64,000 bases of DNA from Pseudomonas duriflava. Its GTDB lineage: Bacteria; Pseudomonadota; Gammaproteobacteria; Pseudomonadales; Pseudomonadaceae. Positions 8,683 to 16,873 of this stretch are shown here, piece after piece. The notes beneath the pieces are model-generated. The model saw nothing but the letters and a program-made list of their open reading frames with translations. It had not been told where the DNA came from and did no database searches. The first letter of the stretch is position 1. The number at the start of each line of letters is the position of its first letter. The position numbers and the translations under genes are program-made. The DNA is taken from assembly GCF_007830155.1 (NCBI RefSeq), contig NZ_VLKY01000007.1, positions 1 to 64,000 of the forward strand, given 5' to 3'.

Positions 8683-9730
8683 ACCCTTCTGCCTTGGGCT
8701 CGCCCTTTTATTGGCAGGCTGTGACGCTTCCCCTCCCCCTGACGAAGGTTTCGCCGGGCTGGGGCAGGCCAGCGAAGACTTTGCCCAGGTCGTTCCCGGT
8801 AAGCTATTCCAGTTTCCGGCCGACCACGGTGCACACCCCGACTTTCGTATCGAGTGGTGGTACCTCACCGCCAATCTCGAAGATGCCGAAGGCAATGCAT
8901 ATGGTGTGCAATGGACGTTATTCCGTAGCGCCATGCGTCCTGCCGCCGATCAGCCCGGTTGGGACAACGGCAATCTATGGCTTGGCCATGCCGCTTTGAC
9001 TACCGCCACCGATCATTATGCAGCTCAGACTCAGGGACGGGGCGGCGTAGGTCAGGCCGGCGTGACAACCGCGCCCTTCAAGGCGTGGATTGATGACTGG
9101 TCCATGCAAGGAGACGCTCAATCGGTACTCCATGTGCAGGCGCGCGGCGAAGCCTTTGCTTATCGTCTGGATTTGTATACTGATCGTCCGCTGGTCCTTC
9201 AGGGGGATAACGGGTTTAGTCGCAAATCCGATCGCGGCCAGGCGTCGTATTACTACAGCCAGCCTTTTTTTCAAGCCAAAGGTCAGCTTGAAATAAACGG
9301 GCGACAGGTTGAGGTTAGTGGCACCGCATGGCTGGACCGCGAATGGAGCAGCCAGCCGCTGGCGGCCGATCAGTATGGCTGGGATTGGTTTTCCCTGCAC
9401 TTGCAGGACGGCCGGCAGCTGATGCTGTTCCGCTTGAGGCATGCCGACGGGCCGGATTATTTAAGCGGCAACTGGATCGAGCCCGACGGCCACAGCGAGC
9501 CCCTACACGGCCAAGACATCATACTCAAACCCTTGCATGAAACCCGTGTAGCCCAGCGTAACGTGCCGACACGCTGGTCTCTTGCTATTCTTCGTCACGG
9601 GCTCGAGGTTGAAATTTCAGCCCTCAACCCACACGCCTGGATGGCCGTCGGCACACCCTATTGGGAAGGCCCGGTACGTGTTGAAGGCAGCGAAACGGGT
9701 ATTGGATATCTGGAGATGACAGGTTACTGA
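8672..9730 (+). CDS. AttH/CrtC-like lipocalin-fold lipoprotein
   Basis: A 352-residue predicted lipoprotein. The N-terminal signal ends in LLLAGC, so Cys would be lipidated. The mature part has WWYLTANLED, GVQWTLFRS, SYYYSQP and GTAWLDREW, hallmark strings of the AttH/carotenoid 1,2-hydratase-like two-lipocalin family. ATG 8672 is chosen over the adjacent GTG 8669; AAGAG lies upstream inside the permease gene, which it overlaps by 11 bases. ATPase-permease-AttH triplets recur in Gram-negative bacteria, and a lipid-binding role in the envelope is the likely inference. No carotenoid genes are nearby. Confidence 0.85.
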   Translation: MNAKPFCLGLALLLAGCDASPPPDEGFAGLGQASEDFAQVVPGKLFQFPADHGAHPDFRIEWWYLTANLEDAEGNAYGVQWTLFRSAMRPAADQPGWDNGNLWLGHAALTTATDHYAAQTQGRGGVGQAGVTTAPFKAWIDDWSMQGDAQSVLHVQARGEAFAYRLDLYTDRPLVLQGDNGFSRKSDRGQASYYYSQPFFQAKGQLEINGRQVEVSGTAWLDREWSSQPLAADQYGWDWFSLHLQDGRQLMLFRLRHADGPDYLSGNWIEPDGHSEPLHGQDIILKPLHETRVAQRNVPTRWSLAILRHGLEVEISALNPHAWMAVGTPYWEGPVRVEGSETGIGYLEMTGY

Positions 9731-9754
9731 AAAGCCTCAGCGCTTGAGCACGCC

Positions 9755-9780
9755 GGGTCAGGACCTCGAGAGGCCGACCC
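9755..9780. terminator. Weak hairpin between convergent genes
   Basis: GGGTC (9755-9759) pairs with GACCC (9776-9780) and the loop can fold further. It lies between the attH-like and pemA stops. There is no T-run, so it is only a candidate bidirectional terminator. Confidence 0.3.
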
Positions 9781-9805
9781 AGCACGCCTCTACCGACTTT
9801 TAGGA

Positions 9806-10933
9806 CTATTGGCCTTTCCCATTGACCGAGCGTGGATATTTATGTGGCTTCCAGTCAGGAAAAATGGCAGCCACGGTAAAGTCCCTTAGCTGATCTGCCG
9901 AGAGTTGACGCCGCTGTACATCCCAGAGGGCAGCCCCTGGACCATAATTGCGCCCCTCATAGAACCGGGAGTCCTGAGGATAAAACCAGATTGTGTTGCC
10001 GTCCTTATCCTTGCCGGACATCTTGTCCCAGCCATAAATATGGTCATCGATGTAAGACTTGATAAAAACTGACTGCCCTATGGCATTTGGATCGGCATAG
10101 CGCCCATCATCAAATGTTGTCGTGGGATGCCAGGGCCTCCCCAGAGCAAAGCTTCGTGCCGGTACGCCCATCTCTTTGAGCAAGCGACTGTGCAGAAAGA
10201 CCAGGCCATACGGCGAGTTGATGTCGGTACTCGGTGCAGTCAGGTAACCATGAGGCGGAGCGATGTCCGTACGACGCCGGGCGATGATGTCGCAGTGGTC
10301 GAATACGCTGACACCGGAGCCAAAGATGAAATCCACATGACCGCTCACCTCGCAGTCGGTGAAATAACTTCGGCTACCGGCCTTGGTATAAAAGGTGTCC
10401 TGATAGCCTTCCAACCGGACCTGATGGAAGCGCGCGCGGTCGCTTTTACTGTCCAGAAGTAACGCCACGGCCTGCGTATCCTTAACCTTCGTAGGATCGG
10501 TATCCAGCTTTTCCGCGTTGGCCGGATAATCGAAGCTGTTGCGAATGGTCAGGTTTCGAGCTGTGAAGTCCGGCGCGTTTACCAGAACCGTACGACTACC
10601 TGACGTTCCTATTTTCTGCCCCTGCTCATCAAGCATGCCGGCGTATACCCCCGCCGAGATAATCGTCCCGTCACGCTGCTCACCGAGCAAAGTGATGTTG
10701 GGCCGAGTAATGTTCAGGCGCTCTTCGTACACACCCTTTTCCACGTAGATGACATACGGAGAATCATCCGCCGGGGCAGCCTTGAGCGCCTCGTTGATGG
10801 TACGAAAGCCATCCTGTCGTGCTTGCTTAGATACAATAGCTTGATAGTCGGCACTGAAGGCGCTATGGCACACCGCAAGTAGAGAAATAGCTACCAGGAG
10901 CGAGGCGCCACGCAAAGGGATAGGCCTATGCAT
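9806..10933 (-). CDS. pemA: Pectin methylesterase PemA (CE8)
   Basis: Secreted pectinesterase that removes methyl esters from homogalacturonan, giving pectate and methanol. A 375-residue precursor with a Sec signal ending near residue 28 (CHSAFSA). Right-handed beta-helix signatures are all present: EKGVYEERLNI, QAVALLLD, GYQDTFYTK with D179, DFIFG with D201 and LGRPW with R266, the two catalytic Asp and the Arg. Length and motifs match Dickeya PemA. The ATG lies 14 bases after the paeY stop, reproducing the Dickeya paeY-pemA operon order. Transcription presumably depends on the promoter upstream of paeY. Confidence 0.95.
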   Translation of the reverse strand: MHRPIPLRGASLLVAISLLAVCHSAFSADYQAIVSKQARQDGFRTINEALKAAPADDSPYVIYVEKGVYEERLNITRPNITLLGEQRDGTIISAGVYAGMLDEQGQKIGTSGSRTVLVNAPDFTARNLTIRNSFDYPANAEKLDTDPTKVKDTQAVALLLDSKSDRARFHQVRLEGYQDTFYTKAGSRSYFTDCEVSGHVDFIFGSGVSVFDHCDIIARRRTDIAPPHGYLTAPSTDINSPYGLVFLHSRLLKEMGVPARSFALGRPWHPTTTFDDGRYADPNAIGQSVFIKSYIDDHIYGWDKMSGKDKDGNTIWFYPQDSRFYEGRNYGPGAALWDVQRRQLSADQLRDFTVAAIFPDWKPHKYPRSVNGKGQ

Positions 10934-10947
10934 TTTCTTGTTCCTTA

Positions 10948-12576
10948 TTATTTTAGATGGGCTGCCAGATCGACTAACCCTGGCTGTTCAGTAATAGCAT
11001 CTGCAACCATTCTTGCTACAGCTTCTGCCCCTTTTTGCTGGAAATGCGTGCGATCGGGATTGTCCAGCGTGCCAGCCGTTTGAGTCTTGTAATACGGGTA
11101 ACGGGGGTCGTTAGGGTCTACCGCCAGCCAGTAGCTTTTCCAGTCGTCACGATGCTGGTTGGCAAAATCGATCGTCAGCCGCTCCAGATCGATGAAAGGC
11201 ACGCGATTATCGGCCGCAGTCTTGCGCACCGTAGCGGAATAGTCTCCAACGTAGGCATAGCCGTTTTCGCTGTTCTGCTGAGTGTAATGCGTGCTGCCTA
11301 CCGGCGTGGTATCCCCATTCTCAAACGCATACTTACGGTTGGCCGTCATGACACGTGTGGTGGCCGTCATGATGATCGGGCGAGCACCATGTTGGCGGGC
11401 CAGTGTGATATAGCGCTCCAACGAATTCTGAAAGGACATGTACGGCTGCCCTTCGGGATACTGCTTGTTACCGTTCCTGTCGTTCGGGTACGTACACAGG
11501 TTCTTTACATCAGCCGCACCACGTACCGCCTTCGCACTGTTGCAGTTCTCATCGTTATGGCTGTGAGCGATGATTACATAGTCACCTGGCTTCATGAACC
11601 GGGCCATCTGCTCGTACCAGCCCTCGTTATAGAAATCCCGGCTGGAACGTCCAGCACGTGCACCATTGAGTATTTCGACCCGGCTGTCCTCACGGAAAAA
11701 GTCCTGAAAGACTTGCCCCCACCCCATGCGCGGCAAGCGGCTGACCTCATAGGTTGCAGCCGTGGAGTCACTGACGATCAGCACGCGTGTTCGAGCCTTC
11801 AGAATGGCATCCAGCTCGCGGCGCGCACGCAGGTAATCGAAAGGCTCATAAGGGCTGTTGTAGCTGGCAGCGCCACTGTCGCTAAACCCTACGATAGGAC
11901 GAAACCGGATGTCGGTCAGGACCGTACCGCTCGCTTCTCCCGTATCGTTGTGATACCCCCGATTATGGTTAATAACCTTTAATACCGCCGCCACACCTTT
12001 CCCGTCCGCTTTTAGGGGCGAAGTCATAGGGTTGTAGCGTTGTACATTAGCAACTCCGGCCTGAGTTAGCGCCTGCTTGAACCCGGCACGCATGGCGGCT
12101 AGTGGCTCCGTAAGCAAATCCTCGCTCATTTGCGCAGCGTTTCCACTCTCTACCCACTGCTGCGGGCCTACATAACCGAGCCGTTGAGCAATCTCGGAAA
12201 CGATACGATCCGTAAGCGGTGTGATGTTAACGGTGTTATTACCGCCCCTGTTCAGCGTAGTGACAACCGACGCCATACAGCGTGTACGTGGCTGATCGTT
12301 ATAGAGGCAGTTCTCAGTAACGACGCCGTCACGTGGTGACAGGTCGATAGCCGATAGCAACAACGGGGGCTGCAGATTCGAGGCATCGAGACGCCATCCT
12401 CCCTTGGCATCAGTCTTGACGACCTTTTTATTGCCCCACTTATCTACCACTGTAACCTTGGCATGCGCCAAGGGCTCGTCGGCCATGGCTACGCCTTTCA
12501 ATAGCGTGCCCCCCTGTACAAGACCTGCACTTGACAGCAACAGGGCGGCCGTTAAAACGGAGTGTTTTATCCGCAT
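10948..12576 (-). CDS. paeY: Pectin acetylesterase PaeY (SGNH hydrolase)
   Basis: Secreted esterase removing acetyl groups from pectin. 542 residues, close to Dickeya PaeY (551). A Sec signal (about 1-22) is followed by a carboxypeptidase-regulatory-like beta domain (about 25-110), a linker domain to about 235 and an SGNH/GDSL domain (about 260-540). SGNH blocks: VSDST with S271, NGARAGRSS, HSHNDENC with Asn, and DRTHFQQKGAE carrying Asp and His. Specific family rests on length and the adjacency to pemA; a rhamnogalacturonan acetylesterase is the alternative. First enzyme gene of the paeY-pemA operon, with a long leader upstream that contains an operator-like palindrome at 13059-13076. Confidence 0.88.
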   Translation of the reverse strand: MRIKHSVLTAALLLSSAGLVQGGTLLKGVAMADEPLAHAKVTVVDKWGNKKVVKTDAKGGWRLDASNLQPPLLLSAIDLSPRDGVVTENCLYNDQPRTRCMASVVTTLNRGGNNTVNITPLTDRIVSEIAQRLGYVGPQQWVESGNAAQMSEDLLTEPLAAMRAGFKQALTQAGVANVQRYNPMTSPLKADGKGVAAVLKVINHNRGYHNDTGEASGTVLTDIRFRPIVGFSDSGAASYNSPYEPFDYLRARRELDAILKARTRVLIVSDSTAATYEVSRLPRMGWGQVFQDFFREDSRVEILNGARAGRSSRDFYNEGWYEQMARFMKPGDYVIIAHSHNDENCNSAKAVRGAADVKNLCTYPNDRNGNKQYPEGQPYMSFQNSLERYITLARQHGARPIIMTATTRVMTANRKYAFENGDTTPVGSTHYTQQNSENGYAYVGDYSATVRKTAADNRVPFIDLERLTIDFANQHRDDWKSYWLAVDPNDPRYPYYKTQTAGTLDNPDRTHFQQKGAEAVARMVADAITEQPGLVDLAAHLK

Positions 12577-13391
12577 AGGTCATACATCCTTTTGTTTGAC
12601 ATTGGAATTAGGCTGAATCGACGCTTCAGCCCGCTAAGGATGAGTGCACGTTCGAATACGGTGTTTAGCCAGACGCGCCATGAAGCGATTCAGGCCATAT
12701 CGGTATTCGTCGAGAAAGGTAGTGTGGTAGGGAGCAAAGACAGGAGACACCGCTCACCGGAGGGTGTCTGCAAAGAAACGTCTTACTAGCGTGAGCTGCA
12801 CTTCGACCGACTATTGTCTTAACGGATAGGTAAGGAAAAACAGGCCGGATATCAGCAGCCTTAAGCAGTAAGAGGCCACTACCTGAATAGGTCAGCCTGC
12901 ATATAGAGGCGACTGTATGAGCGGTATGCCGCAGCCAGGACGTAAAGTCGGCTCGAAATGGCATGGTCAGTCCTTTTTTGTTTTTGTTAAGACCTGAAAT
13001 GGGAGGACATTCGCAGGAAACGTTTTGTTTTGATCAAAGATCCTGAAACACGCTTCATTGGTATGTCGTCATACCAGTTAAATAATTAATCAGACACCTG
13101 TCAACAATGGCTTTTTAATATCAAAAATCAAAATAATCTAGTAACTTATTGATTATAATAATTTTAATAAAAGCTATTTTTTAAAATTGAAAACCAAAAT
13201 TTTTTGCCAAAGGAAAATGACACTATTAAGGTACGATGACAATCCTTAAAAAGAGCTTGAAGTGCGTTTGGGTTGCGCCAAGAATCTAGAAAACAGCTCT
13301 TGTAAAGGAAAGAACATACGGCTCAACCGTAATGAGACGCGCACGATTGGGAAAAGCTTTTTGGTGGCAAGCTAGGTGAGTAAAGGCAGAA
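12577..13391. other. Long leader/intergenic region upstream of paeY
   Basis: The 430 bases next to paeY are of normal composition. They include a minus-strand frame 12665-12964 of 99 codons with AAGGA 7 bases before its ATG; its product is Ser/His/Arg/Cys-rich and resembles nothing I know, so it is probably not a protein gene or is a decayed one. From about 13000 to 13260 the DNA is very AT-rich and holds the palindrome at 13059-13076. A promoter there would give paeY an mRNA leader of about 450 bases. Confidence 0.4.
13059..13076. promoter_or_regulatory. 18-bp palindromic operator upstream of paeY-pemA
   Basis: TGGTATG-TCGT-CATACCA is a perfect 7-bp inverted repeat around TCGT. It has the T-G-G-T...A-C-C-A layout typical of FadR-subfamily (FCD) GntR operators, and an FCD/GntR gene lies at 19934-20728. 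A 15/18 match occurs 47 bp upstream of the enolase-superfamily gene (28282-28299). Inference: shared pectin-regulon operator. Confidence 0.65.
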
Positions 13392-13589
13392 TCAGGCAGA
13401 GGGAGACGGCTCGACATAGGTTCGGCAGCCCTTTCGATTGATGATTTCCTCATCTGTAGGACGAACATGAACAAAGCGAAACTCCAGGGAGTCATACACC
13501 TCCAGGTAACCCCATTCTAGATCCAGTTCGTTCTGCCCTGGATATGGCGGCGAAGCCCACCAGGGTTCTCGACTAATCAGCGTTGTCAT
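13392..13589 (-). CDS. Small hypothetical protein, 65 residues
   Basis: ATG at 13589 is preceded by GGAGGGG with 4-6 bases spacing, a near-ideal ribosome site. The product is acidic and aromatic-rich with several Trp/Tyr (REPWWASPPYPG, WGYLEVYDSLEFRF) and no signal peptide or membrane segment. I do not recognise the family. It stands alone between the AT-rich paeY promoter region and the A-T-TE synthetase gene. Strong RBS and ordered composition favour a real gene. Confidence 0.6.
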   Translation of the reverse strand: MTTLISREPWWASPPYPGQNELDLEWGYLEVYDSLEFRFVHVRPTDEEIINRKGCRTYVEPSPSA

Positions 13590-13983
13590 TGGCCCCTCCG
13601 GTCAGAAACCAAGAAATGCGTTCAACCTGCATACGATGCCCATCCCTCTCCGCAGGCCTAAAACAGGGCAGACTTGAGAATAGACACGCCGCCTAAACAT
13701 CGCCAGATGGCGGCGAGCCAACCTCCGGATGATCTTTATCCAGACACCAGAATATGCACTACCAAGACGTTACCAATACAGAAGTAATGACCTAGCGATT
13801 TTCATAAACAATCACGTTAGATAACGGGCATGTCTATCGTTCGACCGAACATATGACATGAGCGGAACGAGGCCCGAATGAGCTGCCGCGTGTCGGATCA
13901 TACCCGACACGCGCTTAGCCAGGCAGCAACTTACGCACTACTACCTTTAGCTAGAAGCCCTTTAAAGACCTGACGACTACAAC
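13590..13983. other. Intergenic region with one strong hairpin
   Basis: No gene seen. A 9-bp perfect stem GCGTGTCGG (13888-13896)/CCGACACGC (13904-13912) with a 7-base loop lies about 70 bases beyond the stop of the minus-strand synthetase gene. It lacks a T-run, so it may be a factor-dependent terminator or an mRNA 3'-end stabiliser. Confidence 0.45.
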
Positions 13984-16719
13984 TCAATCAGCAACGCCGT
14001 CCAGGTCGGAACGCCTCACACCCTGCAGCAACGCACTGGACGTTGACGTTTCGGTCGTCGTGCGTTCGAGTAAGGCGCTTAGCGGCGTGGTGATCGAAGC
14101 CGTATAATCCTTTATGCAGCGGTGATGGCCGCCCTGCACATCAAAGCTCTCAAAGCTTACCCCCATTTGCCGCCAGGCACGGCTGGTGTAATCGGCAGAA
14201 AAATAGACGACCGGAGCCGCCAGCCGAGTTGGCAGATAGCGCGCCATAACGTTTGAATACTGAAGAAAACGCTGATGAATCTCCCAATCCTTTTCTGAGG
14301 TCTTGGTCGATTGACCACCTCGAACTTGGGCCAGCCTCTCCATCCCGTTTTCATAAAGTTTTGCTAACACATGGCCAATTCGCTTTGGGTAAGGCCATTT
14401 AGACGTCTCACCAAACCGGCTTAGCCCTACGTATACCTGAGCGAGTTGGCGATCAGGGAGAATGTACCCAAGCGTTTTCAAAATAAGCCGAGACCATGGA
14501 CGCACATTGGCCGTGGGCGGATCGATCAACGTTACGATTTCGACCGAATGTCCGGCCTCGATCAACAAACGCGCCGCTTCAAAGGCCACCAGCGCCCCAT
14601 TGCAATAACCGCCCAGTCGGTAAGGCCCTGTCGCCTGTCGCTCAAGAATGTACGGCAACCGTTCACGTGCCATGTTCTCGACCGAGTCTGGAATAGGCTC
14701 ATTGCCCAGGCCATGAGGGGCGATAGCTGTAATAGGTTGCTGCGGCCCAAGCAGCTTCGCCATACGCCGAATATAGTAGCCCCCCTGAGCGAAGTCGCCA
14801 TGAAACCAGAACAGCGGCGTGCGATCAGGTGCTGAATTGAATTCAATAACTGGGTCGAAATGGGTAGCTAGGTTCTCAAGCCGTACCACTAGCTCCTTGA
14901 GCGTATCAGTTTCAGCCAAAATAGCCTCTGGGACTACACGCCCCAAAAGCTGCTCGATTTCGACCAACATCTCGGTCGCCAGCAACGAGTCCCCGCCTTT
15001 GTCGAAGAAATTATCTTCAACCGTAACGGCCTGGGTTTTCAATAACCGCTGCCAGATGGCCAGAACGCTACTTTCCAACGATGAGAGAGGCGCATCCTCT
15101 CCTGCACATGCGTCCGCTTCCTGTTCTTTCGTTGCAATAAGCGCTTCAGTCAGTCGCTGTCGTTGAATCTTTCCTGTGAGCCCTCTCGGCAGCTGATCCA
15201 CAATCAGAATACGTCTGGGTATTTTGAAGTACACCAGCTCATTTCGCAGGAACTCGCGCAGGGCGGCAGCATTGACAGTAGCTTCAGGACGCACAACCAC
15301 CGCAGCGGCAACATCCTGCCCAAGGCGTGGATGAGGCATCGAGAAAGCCGCCGCCTCCAGCACAGCTGGATGACGCATTAGTGCTTCGTCAACCTCCTGT
15401 AGACTGACTTTTTCGCCGCCTCGGTTGATGACTTCACGCAAACGACCATGGAGGGTCAGAAAGCCTTCCTCATCAAGACTTCCGATATCACCGGAGCGAA
15501 ACCAGCCGTTGGTAAAGGCCGCCTCGTTCAGACTTGTATCCCCCAGGTAGCCGCTCATTAAAGTGGGACCGCTAATCAGGATTTCACCGCGCTGACCGGA
15601 AGCCAGAGGAGCACCGCTTTCGTCTACGATCAGCACGCTACCTGGCCAGGGCCGTCCCACCGTACCGGCCTTGCTTTCGCCTGGAAAAGGAGTATTGGCA
15701 GCAATTTGGGCTGCCTCGCTGGACCCATAGTGTTCCAGGATTGGAATCCCAAGCACGTCTTGCAGGTCTTGCTTGACCTCCGCAGAGAGCGGAGCCCCGC
15801 CGGACGAAGCAAAACACAGCTGATGACGGAAGGTTCCCGATCTACTCCTGGCAATATCCACAATAGCCTGATGAATAGCCGGACCCGCCGAATACCAGGT
15901 CGGCTGCAAATCCTCAAACCATTCCTGTACATCAACAGTAGCCGCGCTAAGTGGAAAGGCTACGCTTCCGCCTGCCAGAAGCGGGGCGAGAATAGTGACT
16001 TTCAGTCCATGGGAATAATAAGGCGCCGATACGCACAAGCAGCGATTATCCGGTGCAAGCTGAAACCAGGCTTTCCATCGCTCAGCGGCTGCCAACAGGT
16101 TCTGGTGGCTGAACGGAATTAGCTTGGGCAATGCCGTAGTGCCGGAGCTTCGCAGAATAAATGCAGGCGCCTCGGGCTCTGGCTCTTCATCGAGCGATGC
16201 TGCGCTCACCTGGGACGCGGCGAGGTTAAACCCGAGCATACCCTCTTCTTCCGCGACCGCCTTGATGAGCGCCACACCGCAGTGCTCGGCAGGAGGATAA
16301 CTTGAGCCCGCTTCATCCTGCATGAGCAGTAATGCGTCCAACCCAAGCATGCCAAGCAATTGATCGAATTCCGTCGCTGTCAGACGCGGATCGAGCGGAA
16401 CGGCAATAGCGGAACAGGCGACAGCAATGATGGCTAAAGCGGCCTGTGCGGTCTCTGGCACGATAATGCCAATACGCGCCTGAGAACCCAGGCCTGCCTC
16501 ACGAAGTTGAATACGGGTGCGCTCAATCTGTCGCTGGAGCTCACCGTAGGTAAACGGAGCAAAGCGAGTAGAGACAAACGCTTCACGTTCGGGGAAAGCC
16601 ATTGCGATGCGGGCAAGGGATTGACCAAGAGTAAGAGCGCCTTCCAGTCCTTCGCTTGCGGTAACCGCTGGCGTCATGCTCTGTGAAAAAGATGATGTCT
16701 GTACAGGAGGTCGGTTCAT
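13984..16719 (-). CDS. Stand-alone A-T-TE synthetase (adenylation-carrier-thioesterase)
   Basis: 911 residues forming a single three-domain synthetase. The adenylation domain (about 25-530) has LRSSGTTALPKLIPFSHQN, YGSSEAAQI, GWFRSGDIG, GRLREVINRGGEKVS and the catalytic Lys in LTGKIQR; it looks more like an acyl-CoA ligase/oxalate-ligase type than an amino-acid A domain. The carrier domain (about 545-615) carries S578 in FFDKGGDSLLA for phosphopantetheine. The thioesterase (about 632-880) has GYCNG with C706 where Ser is usual, D733 in LIDPP and H865/H866 in GGHH. No condensation domain, MbtH or PPTase gene is adjacent. It may load, hold and release one acid, possibly as a lactone or ester. 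The product is unknown. Confidence 0.85.
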   Translation of the reverse strand: MNRPPVQTSSFSQSMTPAVTASEGLEGALTLGQSLARIAMAFPEREAFVSTRFAPFTYGELQRQIERTRIQLREAGLGSQARIGIIVPETAQAALAIIAVACSAIAVPLDPRLTATEFDQLLGMLGLDALLLMQDEAGSSYPPAEHCGVALIKAVAEEEGMLGFNLAASQVSAASLDEEPEPEAPAFILRSSGTTALPKLIPFSHQNLLAAAERWKAWFQLAPDNRCLCVSAPYYSHGLKVTILAPLLAGGSVAFPLSAATVDVQEWFEDLQPTWYSAGPAIHQAIVDIARSRSGTFRHQLCFASSGGAPLSAEVKQDLQDVLGIPILEHYGSSEAAQIAANTPFPGESKAGTVGRPWPGSVLIVDESGAPLASGQRGEILISGPTLMSGYLGDTSLNEAAFTNGWFRSGDIGSLDEEGFLTLHGRLREVINRGGEKVSLQEVDEALMRHPAVLEAAAFSMPHPRLGQDVAAAVVVRPEATVNAAALREFLRNELVYFKIPRRILIVDQLPRGLTGKIQRQRLTEALIATKEQEADACAGEDAPLSSLESSVLAIWQRLLKTQAVTVEDNFFDKGGDSLLATEMLVEIEQLLGRVVPEAILAETDTLKELVVRLENLATHFDPVIEFNSAPDRTPLFWFHGDFAQGGYYIRRMAKLLGPQQPITAIAPHGLGNEPIPDSVENMARERLPYILERQATGPYRLGGYCNGALVAFEAARLLIEAGHSVEIVTLIDPPTANVRPWSRLILKTLGYILPDRQLAQVYVGLSRFGETSKWPYPKRIGHVLAKLYENGMERLAQVRGGQSTKTSEKDWEIHQRFLQYSNVMARYLPTRLAAPVVYFSADYTSRAWRQMGVSFESFDVQGGHHRCIKDYTASITTPLSALLERTTTETSTSSALLQGVRRSDLDGVAD

Positions 16720-16873
16720 TAGATTCGTCCTTGTATCCAGCCTGTTTACAACGTGAAATCAAGCCTCCGACCGGCTTCGCTTATAAAGATTCCCTTCCCT
16801 GCACAAATTTTTTCAAAATATTGCAAGATCGCTAATACAAGATCTTTAGCTTATCCGACTTGGGCATACAGGA

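Noticed and set aside
13043-13059. KdgR-box-like TGAAACACGCTTCATT upstream of paeY
   Set aside because: The two halves resemble the KdgR consensus but the spacing is off by one and symmetry is poor. The adjacent perfect palindrome is a better site.
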